A DNA stretch of 41,601 bases from a virus. Positions 8,906-18,600 of the stretch are shown here, one piece after another. Each line of letters begins with the position of its first letter. Within the stretch, counting starts at the first letter, position 1. The translations under genes were made by a program, and so were the position numbers. The notes under the pieces were generated by a model, which saw only the letters and a list, made by a program, of their open reading frames with translations, was not told the origin of the DNA and searched no databases. Location of the stretch: IMG/VR virus record IMGVR_UViG_3300036852_000185, positions 1-41,601 of that record; one strand, given 5' to 3'.

Positions 8906-9337
8906 TGCATGTGTGGGTGCGGCGGGAAAACGAATCGCAGCCCTAAGGCCGGGCAGGGCTATGCGAAGGGCGCTTACAAGCGCTATATCCACGGACACCA
9001 CCGGCAGGGTAAGAAGTTCCCGACCGGAAAGAGGCCCCACAACTATGGCGGCGGTCTCTGGCAAGACAAGAACACTGGCCGGTGGTCGATCACCTGCCGC
9101 GACGGAACGCACCTGCTCTATTACCGCGCTGTCATGGAGGCTCAGCTTGGACGCCCATTGCGACGCGATGAGGTTGTTCACCACGTCAACGGGGACCCGA
9201 CAGACGACAGGCTCGAAAATCTCGAACTCTGGACTACTCGGCACCCTCCCGGTGGACGTGTGGAACAGCATCTCGCGTGGGCAAAGGAAATCCTTGGTCG
9301 CTATGGCGACATGAAATGGAGAACTACTGATGGCTGA
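8879..9337 (+). CDS. HNH homing endonuclease
   Basis: 152 residues. An N-terminal Cys motif (CMCGCG, residues 11-16) is followed by a basic linker with GHH, then WSITCRDG, and the HNH core VVHHVNGDPTDDRLENLELW near residues 100-120: His-His with a following Asn-Gly-Asp and the Asn of LENL. This fits the HNH_3 group of free-standing homing nucleases. It is inserted between two virion genes and overlaps the next start by eight bases. It is clearly related to the protein at 28821. It probably cuts DNA lacking the insertion and so spreads itself. Confidence 0.9.
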   Translation: MKNPNPSGVCMCGCGGKTNRSPKAGQGYAKGAYKRYIHGHHRQGKKFPTGKRPHNYGGGLWQDKNTGRWSITCRDGTHLLYYRAVMEAQLGRPLRRDEVVHHVNGDPTDDRLENLELWTTRHPPGGRVEQHLAWAKEILGRYGDMKWRTTDG

Positions 9338-9557
9338 CCTATTGACGCTCAACAACTCAGAGATCACCGTCTGGGCCGACAAGGACCACCCCCGCAAGAT
9401 CACGGGCAAGGTGAAGGTCAACGGCAAGCAGCTCGCCACCGCCTCCTCCTCGACCACGATCATCGAGACAGCGACCGTGAGCGGCAAAGGCAAGGTGACG
9501 CTGACCTTCGTTGCGAAGCGCAAGCCTGCCCCGAAGAAGGCGGCAAAGAAGAAGTGA
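9330..9557 (+). CDS. Small basic virion-region protein
   Basis: 75 residues. The first 60 are beta-like (LNNSEITVWADKDHPRKITG, then KVTLTFVAKRK) and the last 15 are Lys/Ala-rich (PAPKKAAKKK), suggesting nucleic-acid or charge binding. The start lies inside the end of the HNH gene, so before the HNH insertion it would have followed the 8018 gene. Function unknown. Confidence 0.65.
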   Translation: MADLLTLNNSEITVWADKDHPRKITGKVKVNGKQLATASSSTTIIETATVSGKGKVTLTFVAKRKPAPKKAAKKK

Positions 9558-10015
9558 CGAGTCTCTGGACTCCGACACGTGCTCAAAAGGAGGCGCGGCA
9601 AGCTGAGGCTGCCGCCCTCCTTTCGCGTGTTCATAGGGAACTCGGCCACTTCAACTACGAGCTTCAGCGGTTCGACCCTTACTTGCAGGTGGTTCGTGCG
9701 GACCCTCGCGCCGATCACAGGCTTCTGCGTCCGGGTTACTATCACCTGCTCCGCATCCCCCCCGACGGACCTCCTACGGTGGAGGTCTGGGAGGGAGATG
9801 ACGGTGAGTTCCGCGAGCTCGGGTCGGACCTGTTCGAGTGGCTGCGCCACGCAGACCTCTGGAACGACCGTTCTCGTCGGCAGCGTGAGAAGCGCCAACG
9901 AGAGCTGAAGCGACTGGCCGAGCGCGAGCGCGAGCTTGAGACCGAGGACCGCCGCCAGGAGATGTACGAGCGGCTGATGTCGAAGAACAACGTCTCGATC
10001 CAGGTGCCCGGATGA
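9554..10015 (+). CDS. Hypothetical head-tail region protein
   Basis: 153 residues from a GTG that overlaps the upstream TGA. The N-terminal 100 residues are mixed alpha/beta (YELQRFDPYLQVVRADPRAD, LFEWLRHADLW). Residues 105-140 form a very basic and acidic coiled coil (RQREKRQRELKRLAERE). The gene is coupled on both sides (GTGA, ATGA) and lies immediately before the tail connector gene, so a connector or head-completion role is plausible. No family recognised. Confidence 0.65.
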   Translation: MTSLWTPTRAQKEARQAEAAALLSRVHRELGHFNYELQRFDPYLQVVRADPRADHRLLRPGYYHLLRIPPDGPPTVEVWEGDDGEFRELGSDLFEWLRHADLWNDRSRRQREKRQRELKRLAERERELETEDRRQEMYERLMSKNNVSIQVPG

Positions 10016-10611
10016 CGGTCGCCGAGCTGAAGGCCGAGGTCCAAGCGAGGGGCTTCAACTACGTGTCGGGGTCCCGAATCCTCTCCTGGCTCAACCGCGT
10101 CTACAACCGGGCTTGTGAGCGCTACCCGTGGCCGTTCCTCGAAACCACCACCTCGTCAACGGCCCCGCTCTCGCTCACCAATCTGCGCAATGTCGTCTCG
10201 GTGGTCGATACGACCGCTGACCAGGCCCTCGTGTGGGAGGACCTGCGTTCGATCCGCGAGGAAGACCCGACTCTTTCGATTACCGGCACCCCGACCATTT
10301 GGTATCTGGATGGCACGAGTCTCAACGTCTACCCGGTCAACACCACCGACACGATCTCGGTGCGCTACCTGCAAATCCCGACCGCCCTGGCGCTGGACTC
10401 GGACACCCCCTCTCTTCTGCCGTCCCGCTACCACTACATCCTCGTTGACGGTGTGGTGGCGATGGCCTACGAAGACTCCGACAACCTCAAGGCTGCGGAG
10501 AGCGCCTGGGGAGCTTTCGATGGGGCCTTGCAGGAGATGGCAGATGTGCTCCTTGTGTCGAACTACGACACGGCCGCCGAGCTTCTCACATTTGGCTCTG
10601 TGGACTGGTGA
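10012..10611 (+). CDS. Head-tail connector (tail tubular A-like)
   Basis: 199 residues. The start (TVAELKAEVQARGFNYVSGS, then ILSWLNRVYNRACERYPWPF) has the helical form of podovirus adaptor proteins, where a short helix-loop reaches an aromatic-rich WPFLE. A central beta part (WYLDGTSLNVYPVNTTDTIS, VRYLQIPTAL) and a helical end follow. It would bind the portal and begin the tail. ATG overlaps the previous stop. Confidence 0.72.
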   Translation: MTVAELKAEVQARGFNYVSGSRILSWLNRVYNRACERYPWPFLETTTSSTAPLSLTNLRNVVSVVDTTADQALVWEDLRSIREEDPTLSITGTPTIWYLDGTSLNVYPVNTTDTISVRYLQIPTALALDSDTPSLLPSRYHYILVDGVVAMAYEDSDNLKAAESAWGAFDGALQEMADVLLVSNYDTAAELLTFGSVDW

Positions 10612-10722
10612 TGAACTTCCCTAACCGGAAGGAGCCGAGGGTTGCCGCGCGCACGCGGCTAGGCGTGGCTCGGTGCGCCGGGTTGCGCCTACACCTCGGC
10701 CTTCGCTGAAGGGAGACTTCCT

Positions 10723-12294
10723 GTGAGCTATGTACCAGTCGGTTTTAGGTCATTTGGGAATGGTTTAAATCTGACCGATAAGGAAGACGCGGTTTCAGAG
10801 GCCGACGCGATCGACGCCCGCAACGTCACCTTCACCACCCGAGGGGCGGTTCAGTCGCGCGATGGCTATGCGGCCTTCACCTCCCCGGCTCTCACGAACC
10901 GTGTGGCGACCCTCGATGTCTTCTACACCTCCACAGGCACCAAGCAACTCCTCGCTGGATGCGGGACGCGCCTAGAGGGGATCAACACCTCCGGGGCGGT
11001 AGTCGCCTCTGCCACGGCACTGACTTCGGGGGCGACCTGGGACTTCGCCCGCTTTGGCGCCCCTGGCTCGGAGGTGGCCTACGCGGGCAACGCCAACGAC
11101 ACGATCCGCAAGTGGTCGGGGGCCGCTTGGTCGGCGCCGGCCAACATGCCCAAGGCAGGCTCCCTGGCTGTGATGGCTGTCGATGCCGGGAATCGACTTG
11201 TGGCCGGGCGCTTCGAGGTGACGACCGGAGGGCCAACGGGAGGGGCTTCGACCTCCAATCCCTCCCGCGTCTATTTCTCCAACCCCGGAGACCCGGAGAC
11301 CTGGGGGATCAACAACTACGTTGACTTCACCCCCGGCGACGGGGAGAAGGTACAGGCCGTGATCGCCTGGCGGGAATTCACCCTGATCTTCAAGGAGACC
11401 AAGTTCTTCGTCGTCTACGGCACCTCCACGGACGCCACGGGGAACCCGGTCTTCAACTACCGCACGATCGACGCAGGGGTTGGTTGTGCCTCCCCGCGTG
11501 CCGTATGCGCGCTCGCCGATGGCGTCTACTTCATGGACCGCCGGGGCGTCTATCGGACGACTGGCTCGGAGCCTCAGCTCGTCTCGCATTCGATCGACCC
11601 GATCTTCCTCGGCGGCTCGACGGTCTACTACACCGGGGGAGCCCTGAACCATGCCCAGATCGCCCTCTGCGCGATGTGGTCGCATGAGCAGCGCGTCTAC
11701 CTCGCCTTTCCTTCGGGAACGGGGACATCATGTGACCGCCTGCTCGTCTACGACACGATTGGGGAATGGTGGTCGATCTTCGACATCCCCGCCTCCTGCG
11801 GGACCTCGTTTCGGATCTCAGACCAGGCCGAGCTGTGCTTCGGCTACGCGGCGGGCTCCAATCACATCGGCCGCTCCTCTTCGTCTCAGACCTCAGACGC
11901 TGGGGCGGCGATCATTAGCTGGTGGCGTTCCGGTTGGTTCGACTACGAGCTGACGATCGCCAAGACGATCCGCGAGTCGAAGCTATGGGGCTCGGGAGCG
12001 CCCTCGGTCGGGATCGCCAAGGATTACGAAGTGGGAACCCCTGCCTTGACGGCGGTTCCGTTCGGCACCTCCTCCACCACTCCAACTTGGGGAGGGTCGT
12101 TCTGGGGCTCCACGACTTGGGCGGACGGCGCCGTGGCGGTCTCCTCGATGCAGTCGGGCCTGGTCCGTAACGCCGTTCGCGGCACCGTCTTCTCGACCTA
12201 TCTCTACTCGAACACGCTCTCCCAGCCTTGGGCCATTCACCGACTCGCGCATCACCTGCGCGAAGAGCGCATTCCCTCGGCCACCTCCTCCTAG
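10723..12294 (+). CDS. Tail hub/nozzle-like protein (stabilisation protein family)
   Basis: 523 residues from GTG with GAAGGGAG upstream. The N-terminus (GLNLTDKEDAVSEADAIDAR, then NVTFTTRGAVQSRDGY) is the hallmark of podovirus tail-stabilisation and nozzle proteins: the 'DARNV...G..Q.R.GY' pattern. The rest is beta-propeller-like, with repeated WxIFDIP/YLAFPSG/VYFMDRRGVY segments. It would assemble below the connector as the tail tube end. The 111 bases before it hold no gene I can support. Confidence 0.78.
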   Translation: MSYVPVGFRSFGNGLNLTDKEDAVSEADAIDARNVTFTTRGAVQSRDGYAAFTSPALTNRVATLDVFYTSTGTKQLLAGCGTRLEGINTSGAVVASATALTSGATWDFARFGAPGSEVAYAGNANDTIRKWSGAAWSAPANMPKAGSLAVMAVDAGNRLVAGRFEVTTGGPTGGASTSNPSRVYFSNPGDPETWGINNYVDFTPGDGEKVQAVIAWREFTLIFKETKFFVVYGTSTDATGNPVFNYRTIDAGVGCASPRAVCALADGVYFMDRRGVYRTTGSEPQLVSHSIDPIFLGGSTVYYTGGALNHAQIALCAMWSHEQRVYLAFPSGTGTSCDRLLVYDTIGEWWSIFDIPASCGTSFRISDQAELCFGYAAGSNHIGRSSSSQTSDAGAAIISWWRSGWFDYELTIAKTIRESKLWGSGAPSVGIAKDYEVGTPALTAVPFGTSSTTPTWGGSFWGSTTWADGAVAVSSMQSGLVRNAVRGTVFSTYLYSNTLSQPWAIHRLAHHLREERIPSATSS

Positions 12295-12306
12295 AAGGGA
12301 CACACA

Positions 12307-12942
12307 TTGACGACCATCACTTTGCCCGTCACTGGCCGAACCGGCACGGACGCGAATAATTTCGCGGATTGCTTCTCGAACGACGTGGCGATCCGCGATG
12401 TCGTCAACGGGAACCTCGACAACTCCAACATCGCCGCCCTGGCGGGGATTGTGGACTCCAAGCTCGCCTCGCCGAACAACTCGGCCTACAAGTCCCTGCT
12501 CGCGGAGACACGCCGTTTCGGCACGGGGAGTACCTCGCCGAGGTATGTCATCTACTCATCGGGCGATATGGGCGCAACCCCGGCTATCGCAGACATATTG
12601 ATCCTGCTCTACTTCGCCGCCGCCGACTCCACGGTTTCGGGGCTGACCCAAAAGCTGCGGATTCGTGCCCAGCACGCTACAGGCGTCACCGCCCCGGCCG
12701 TGACCCTGACCCTGGGCCTATATCCCGTCACCGCCGTCTCGGCGGGCAACTTCACGATCGGCGCGGTGACCGCCGGCTCCACCGTCGCCTTTGCCTCGAC
12801 CGCCGCCAATACTCTCGCGCAGGGGAATTCGGGCGACTTCACGATTCCCTCGGACGGCTACTACTGCGTTGGTGTCGCCACGAGCGGCAACGCCCTCGGC
12901 GTCTCGGCGCTGTCATTCCAGCTTCAGACGAGGAACGTCTGA
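12307..12942 (+). CDS. Tail fibre-like protein
   Basis: 211 residues from a TTG with GAAGGG before it. The start (TTITLPVTGRTGTDANNFAD) and DNSNIAALAGIVDSKLASPN are typical of phage fibre base segments. The rest is beta-sandwich-like (KLRIRAQHATGVTAPAVTLT, DGYYCVGVATSGNALG). It resembles in character the C-terminal domain of the protein at 8018. The stop overlaps the next ATG (TGATG). A host-binding role is inferred. Confidence 0.7.
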   Translation: MTTITLPVTGRTGTDANNFADCFSNDVAIRDVVNGNLDNSNIAALAGIVDSKLASPNNSAYKSLLAETRRFGTGSTSPRYVIYSSGDMGATPAIADILILLYFAAADSTVSGLTQKLRIRAQHATGVTAPAVTLTLGLYPVTAVSAGNFTIGAVTAGSTVAFASTAANTLAQGNSGDFTIPSDGYYCVGVATSGNALGVSALSFQLQTRNV

Positions 12943-13739
12943 TGCCCTCTGTCACTTCCGCCCTTCCCCCTCTCGGTGGAGTCGAAGACTCAGAAGTCCG
13001 CTTTGCCTTGGAGCGGCTCGGCGCCCTAGTCAACACCCGGCTCACCTCACCCATAGCGGAATCGGACGTGACCAACCTCGTCACCGACTTGGCGCTCAAG
13101 GCCCCGCTCGCCTCCCCGGCTCTCACCGGCACTCCATCTGGCCCTACGGCGGCCCAGGACACGGATACCACCCAGCTCGCCACCACGGCTTACGTCCAAG
13201 GGCAGGCGGCGGTCGCCACCCCGCTCGCCGATGGCGTCGCGGCGATTGGAATCTCACGGCGCTATGCGCGTCAGGACCACGTTCATCCCGCCGGGGCGGG
13301 GGGCGGACCTACCATCACCACTCTCGGGTCAGATGCTACGGCAGTGGTCGGGACAGCCTACGCGGATGCGGCCTCGGGGCTCAACATCACGGTCACGGCT
13401 TCAACCCCGCTCCACTTTGCCTTTCGGATCAAGTGGGTAGCCAACGCGACGACCACGGGAGCGAGCTTCTCGATCAACGGTCCCACGCTCGGTCTTCTGT
13501 CCTATTCCTACCTCTTCAACGCCACCGCCACCGCCATCAGCGGCCCCACTAACTCGACCGTGTACAACGACACCCTTGCCACCGCGGGCGCCGCTTCTGA
13601 CGCCACCAACAACTTCGCCTACCTGGAAGGGACCATTCTCCCTTCAGCTTCGGGCACCCTCGCTCTGCGCGCCAGAGCCGAGGTCGCTTCCCCCGGCTCC
13701 GTGACCGTCAAGGCTGGATCATCGGTGATGTACTGGTGA
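12942..13739 (+). CDS. Tail fibre protein with tail-fibre repeats
   Basis: 265 residues. It contains the well-known fibre motifs PLASPALTGTPSGPTAAQ followed by TTQLATTAYVQGQ (residues 50-90), then ISRRYARQDHVHPAGAGGG (residues 105-123), a collar-type element. The C-terminal 140 residues form a beta domain that ends in a strand. ATG 12942 is chosen because it overlaps the previous stop and starts the natural sequence; upstream codons in the same frame are a shadow of the 12307 gene. Confidence 0.8.
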   Translation: MPSVTSALPPLGGVEDSEVRFALERLGALVNTRLTSPIAESDVTNLVTDLALKAPLASPALTGTPSGPTAAQDTDTTQLATTAYVQGQAAVATPLADGVAAIGISRRYARQDHVHPAGAGGGPTITTLGSDATAVVGTAYADAASGLNITVTASTPLHFAFRIKWVANATTTGASFSINGPTLGLLSYSYLFNATATAISGPTNSTVYNDTLATAGAASDATNNFAYLEGTILPSASGTLALRARAEVASPGSVTVKAGSSVMYW

Positions 13740-14509
13740 ACCGCATCCAAGCGCTTCGCAGGCGTATCCGCCAGCCGGGACCGAATCGCCAGGCAACCCA
13801 GGCACTCGCGCGCCTACGTACCCGTTCACAGCCCCGCCCGGTTGCACGGAGACCTGCCGCGCCAACGGCAAGGCCGAACGTTCCCGTCAACAGGCCGATC
13901 CCATGGCCTAGGCCCTCCCCGGTTCCCTTCTCGGGCACCGCCGAGACTCAGATCGCGGGGCTGAACCGCGACTACAACGACACCACAGCCGCTCTCACCG
14001 CTCAGCAGTTGGGCACCGAACAGTCCTACGGCTTCACCGACACCTCCAATCCCTTCAACCGAGCGGCCATGCTTCAGCAGGCATACGACCGAAACCGAGC
14101 CAAGACACAGACCAGCTACGCCGCCAGGGGGCAGCTCTACGCGGGCTCGCTGTCGAACGCCCGCAGCTACGACGAGGGCAACTACCTGCGCGGCTACGAC
14201 GCCCTGGCAAGGCAGTATCGAGGCGAGCTTGGAGACATCGCCGCCAAGCGTCTCGCGGCCTCTCGCACGCTCTCAGAGGGAACCCAGGCAGCCCGCGCCA
14301 AGGCGCTTGAGGAAGCCCTGAACGAGCCCACCGACCCGACTGAAGCTCCTCCGGGCCGCCAACGCGGCGGGGGTAGGCAAGGTGGCGGAGGCCGTCAGAA
14401 CGCCCCTCAGAGGCCCAGACAGCCGTCCAGGGCGGCGTTGCTGAGGCAGCGCGCTCGCCAGCAGAACCGCCCACAGAATCCCCCACGCCGCAGGAGACGA
14501 CATGGCTAG
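13736..14509 (+). CDS. Basic, low-complexity internal virion protein candidate
   Basis: 257 residues from a GTG overlapping the fibre stop. The N-terminal 65 residues are Arg/Pro-rich. The middle is helical with repeated Tyr/Ala/Arg patterns (NRAAMLQQAYDRNRAKTQTS, LYAGSLSNARSYDEGNYLRG), and the last 60 are Gly/Gln/Arg-rich and disordered. Helical Ala/Gln/Tyr proteins after the tail genes are typical of podovirus ejection proteins. Ejection role inferred from order, shared by this and the next two genes. Confidence 0.65.
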   Translation: MNRIQALRRRIRQPGPNRQATQALARLRTRSQPRPVARRPAAPTARPNVPVNRPIPWPRPSPVPFSGTAETQIAGLNRDYNDTTAALTAQQLGTEQSYGFTDTSNPFNRAAMLQQAYDRNRAKTQTSYAARGQLYAGSLSNARSYDEGNYLRGYDALARQYRGELGDIAAKRLAASRTLSEGTQAARAKALEEALNEPTDPTEAPPGRQRGGGRQGGGGRQNAPQRPRQPSRAALLRQRARQQNRPQNPPRRRRRHG

Positions 14510-15653
14510 GAAAAAGTCGTTTATCGGCCAATACCTGAAGCACCCTGGCCCACTTGCCAAGCCGCTGACGGGCAAGCGCTACAAGCGCGAGCTGAAGGCG
14601 CAGCGACGGCTTGAGTTCGGACCCGAGCAGCGCCAGCTTGCCTCTGAGAAACGCGCCGCTCGCCTCACCACCCAACGAACGGGCGACTGGTATGACTCCT
14701 ACCTCAACGACCTGAAGCGCCTTCAGGGCCAGGTCCAGGGCGCCTATGCGCAGGCGGGCCAACAAGTCGCAAGCGGCAACGCAGCCCAGGCCGGCTACGC
14801 CGAATCACTTCGCCAAAGACTTGGGACCGAGGACCGCGCCGACGCCAAGCTCAGGGGAGCAAACTATGACCCCTCGCAGTCCGGTACGGCTGCCCAAGCG
14901 GCCCTCGCCCGCTATTCGACGGGCAACACGATGGGCGGCCTACTCGCCACCCAGGGGGCGAACGAGAACGCCTACTTCGCAGCGGAACGGGGAATCGGCC
15001 ACGGCTCCAAGGTGGACCAGCTCCTACGCGCCCGCGCCAGAGGCCGGACGGTGAACGCCGACCTCCGCGACCTCGCATCCAGAAAGCGCAAGTTCGCCGC
15101 CGACTACGCGAGCCAGGCGCGCCCCCAGGAGCGCGACTTCTACCTCGGCCTCCTACAGGCGAAGCTCGGAAAGCAGGCATCGAAGCGCAGCGCGCAGACC
15201 TCGCTTGCAAACGCCCAGCTTTCCTCACAGACCTCACGGGCCAACTCCCGTCGCTCCTTCGAGGCCGCGATGGGCAACCTGCGCGAGCGGGTGCGCCACG
15301 ACCAAATCTCCGAGTCCCAAGCAGCCCAACAGGAGGCACGACTTCGCAAGCAGTTCCGCCAGGGCCGCAAGGAGTTTCGCCTCACTCACACACCCGGAGG
15401 CAAGTCGAGGGGGACGGTGGGGAGCGGCAGTTCGTCAGGGGGGGTTGGCAAGGCAATCGCGGAGCTTCGCTACCACGGCTCAACCCTCTCGCCGAAGGAG
15501 CAGAGGAGCTTCACTAGGCAAGATGCCATCGCCTACCTAATCCACGCGGGCTTCGATCGTCAGACGGCGCAGGAAGCGGTTCGTCACTTGCTCGGGGGCG
15601 GGGGTGGTTCCGGCGGCCCTTATAGCGGCGGTCATCCTGGTTTGGGGCGCTAG
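14502..15653 (+). CDS. Internal virion (ejection) protein candidate
   Basis: 383 residues, overlapping the previous gene by eight bases. It is mostly helical, with Ala/Gln/Arg/Ser-rich coiled-coil stretches (GQVQGAYAQAGQQVASGNAA, residues 75-95; 180-280). There is a Gly/Ser linker near 300-310, then a small helical domain with LSPKEQRSFTRQDAIAYLIH, similar in form to an EF-like or HTH-like bundle, ending in a Gly-rich tail. It probably travels inside the capsid and is injected with the DNA. Confidence 0.65.
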   Translation: MARKKSFIGQYLKHPGPLAKPLTGKRYKRELKAQRRLEFGPEQRQLASEKRAARLTTQRTGDWYDSYLNDLKRLQGQVQGAYAQAGQQVASGNAAQAGYAESLRQRLGTEDRADAKLRGANYDPSQSGTAAQAALARYSTGNTMGGLLATQGANENAYFAAERGIGHGSKVDQLLRARARGRTVNADLRDLASRKRKFAADYASQARPQERDFYLGLLQAKLGKQASKRSAQTSLANAQLSSQTSRANSRRSFEAAMGNLRERVRHDQISESQAAQQEARLRKQFRQGRKEFRLTHTPGGKSRGTVGSGSSSGGVGKAIAELRYHGSTLSPKEQRSFTRQDAIAYLIHAGFDRQTAQEAVRHLLGGGGGSGGPYSGGHPGLGR

Positions 15654-18600
15654 TGCCCCAGATCGGCAACCAAACCTCCGCCTCGCAGGCCGGGATTGCG
15701 AAGGGACGCAAGCGGGTCCGGCGAGCGAAGCCAACCCGAGTGGCCCCGCCAGGGCCGAGGGGTCCGACCAAGCCGCCAAAAGCCTCGACCGTCAGCCACA
15801 TTCCCCACACAGCGGGACTGACGCCAGCGCAGACCACTCGCAAGGTCAAGCGCCACCAGCAGGCGATCACAAAGGCCGCTGAAGCCGCCACCAAGACGCC
15901 CGAGTTCAAGAAGGCGCGCAAGGCTGCCAAGCCTCCCAGCCCTAAGGAGCAGGCCAAGATCGGGCGTGAGTATCGGCGCTACGCCAGGCGCACGGGCGGG
16001 ACGAAGCTCTCTGGGATCTCTAAGAAGGAGCAGAAGACTTACGCAGCACAGGAAAAGCTCGGGCTCACCTACAGGCCGGGGCCTGGGATCGGCAAGCTCG
16101 GGATTCAGCGAGTCGTAGGGAAGCCCTCAGCGGGAATACAGATCGTCCGGGCGCTGACCGGCGATCAGCCAGGGGCACAAACCCCGACGCTAAGCGAGAT
16201 CGGGAACGTGGCCGCCACTGTGGGGCTCCTCGGAGCGGGGCGAGTGCTCCGGGCGCCGAAGATTGCAGAAGACCTCGCGGCGAGCGAGCAGCGCGCCGCG
16301 GAAGTCACGCGGGCCGTCGAGGGGGAGCAGGCCGCTCGGGACATTCAGGGAGTCTCGCGCGTCCGCAAGGCCGCCCAGGCCGTGAAGACCCGCGGAGCGA
16401 TGAAGGTGCGCCGGGTCAAGTCGCTGGGCACCGTCGAGGGACGGGCGGCATCCCGCGCCCGCACCGCCGCGAGCGTCCAGCGAAAGACCGTCAAGGCGGC
16501 GCGCGCCTACACCCACCCAGCCGTTGTCGCTCCCGGCGTTCACGGGCGGATCAACGCGGCGATCCAGGGGCATCTCGCCGCGTTGAAGGAAGATCCGGTT
16601 GGAACGCTTGCCACCACGGGCCGAGTCCTTCCGGGCATGATCGCCTTCCCCGCCGCCGTTGCCTACGCTGCCGGAAAATCCGCTGTCGAGCGCAACCCGA
16701 AGCCACTCACCGATGAAGCTAAGGGTGTCGCGGCGTTCACGAAGGACATAGGCGGAAAGCTACTCTCGGGTGACCCACAGAAAGTCAAGCGCACCGTCGA
16801 GCATGATGTCGGGCTCTCGTTCGTCGTCCCGATTCCGAAACTCTTGGGGGGGGCGCGGGGAACGGCCCTGCGTGCTGCGACACGTGAGAAGCTGGCGAGT
16901 GCAACCGAGGCCCTTCCTGCGAAGCGAGTTGGCCCGGAGGGACGTTTCGGGTTCCAAGTCTCTCCCGAGAAACCCCGTGCGATTCGCCGCCGAAGTGCCG
17001 TCGAAGGGCGCAGGGTCCACCGGCGGGCCGAGCACGAGACGGCCTACTACTCGAACAAGGCCGTCAAGCACGCCCGTAAGCTGACGAAGAAGAAGGCGAA
17101 CCTTCCACGTGAAGGTGAGGTTGGCCCCGAGCACGCCGCTCATGCGGTAGTCAAGTACGGGGTCACGAGCCACGAGCACATCAAAGCGCTGAAGAAGGCA
17201 TCGAATCCTCACGAGCCGATCGAGGGCCACGTTCGCCTCAGCCAGGCGATCGACTACCTGGACAAGCACCCCGAGACGCTTGTCCACCCCGACTTCCAAA
17301 AGCTCACGGACTATCTGCGCAAGGCAGGCAAGGCCACTGAAACCTCCGAACGGGCGAAGTGGATGGGAATTGGCGATCTCTACGGACGCCAGCGCCCCGA
17401 GGACATGGTTCCCGTCTCGGCGCACGAGCTGACCGCCGCACGCACCCGCGAGGCCGCGTGGAAGGACGTACACGACCGCGAACGCACGATCAAGCAACTT
17501 CGACGCAACGCCCGCGATGCGCGCGCCAGGGGCGACCAGGATGCCTCTAAGGCCGCCTACAAGCGTGCCCGGGAAGTTCAGGCTGGAAGCCAGGCGCTGA
17601 AGAAGGCCCTCGACCCCTACACCCGTCCCGGTGGCTCGATCGACATAGCCCGCACGAAGCGCAAGCCCTGGGATAACCAGATGGTGAAGGCATACGTCGC
17701 GGATGTGAAACAGGTTGCAGCGGAGCGCGGCCACGCCGAGCCGGTTCACCTTCCTGCGGCGGGGTCGGTGATCTCCCACTACAAGGCTGGCGAGGTTTCT
17801 GCCCGCTTTGCCACGGGCGCCCCGGCCCAGCACACGGCGGCTCTGGACGAACTTAAGGCCGACCACATCGACAACACTCTCTCCTCGGTGATCGCAAGCG
17901 GCATCGACCGCCCGAGGCGGATCAGGGCATGGGCGACCTCGATGCAGCAGGCCCTCCTCAGAGAGGGGAGGCCAAACCCCGAGGGCGGCAACCTGTGGAC
18001 GCTTCAGAGTTACCAGGACGCGGTACGCAAGGGCGAGGTCAACCCGAACTTCTACGGGCTGATGCCTTCACGCGATTGGAAGCAGGCGGCTGAGAACGCC
18101 TTCGCCCACGAGGAGGTGCAGGGAACGAAGTTCGATGAGCTGACCCAGGTCGCTCAAGACATCGAGCAGCGTCGCCAGGACATCACGGGCGAATACGCGA
18201 GGCGGGCCGATGAACCAGGAACGAAGTACGTCCTCGTCCACCGCGAATACATGCGCGAGCTGGACTCGACCCTCTCCAAGCCAGGGCAGATCGAGAGCTT
18301 CCTGAACGCGAACTCGAAGCTGTGGAATCGCGTCCTGTTAGGCCTCTCACCGGGCTGGGAGCTATCGCAGTTCGTGGCCGAGGGCCTGCCGATCCTCATC
18401 GCCCACCCCGAGATCATCTACAAGGCTCCGAAGTACATCCGCGAGTACAACCGGATGACAAAGGACGACGCTCGCGCCTGGGCGGGACTGGCTGGCGAAG
18501 CCCCGCGTCTTGTGGAGTCGGCACGCGACCTGCGCCCCGACCTGCCCGAGAACACGATGGCCGACGTGGGACGGCTCGTGAAGCTAACGGAGCGAAACCG

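Noticed and set aside
8513-9898. 461-codon open frame on the minus strand
   Set aside because: It lies antisense to four well-supported + strand genes, including an HNH nuclease with intact motifs; it is a shadow typical of GC-rich coding DNA.
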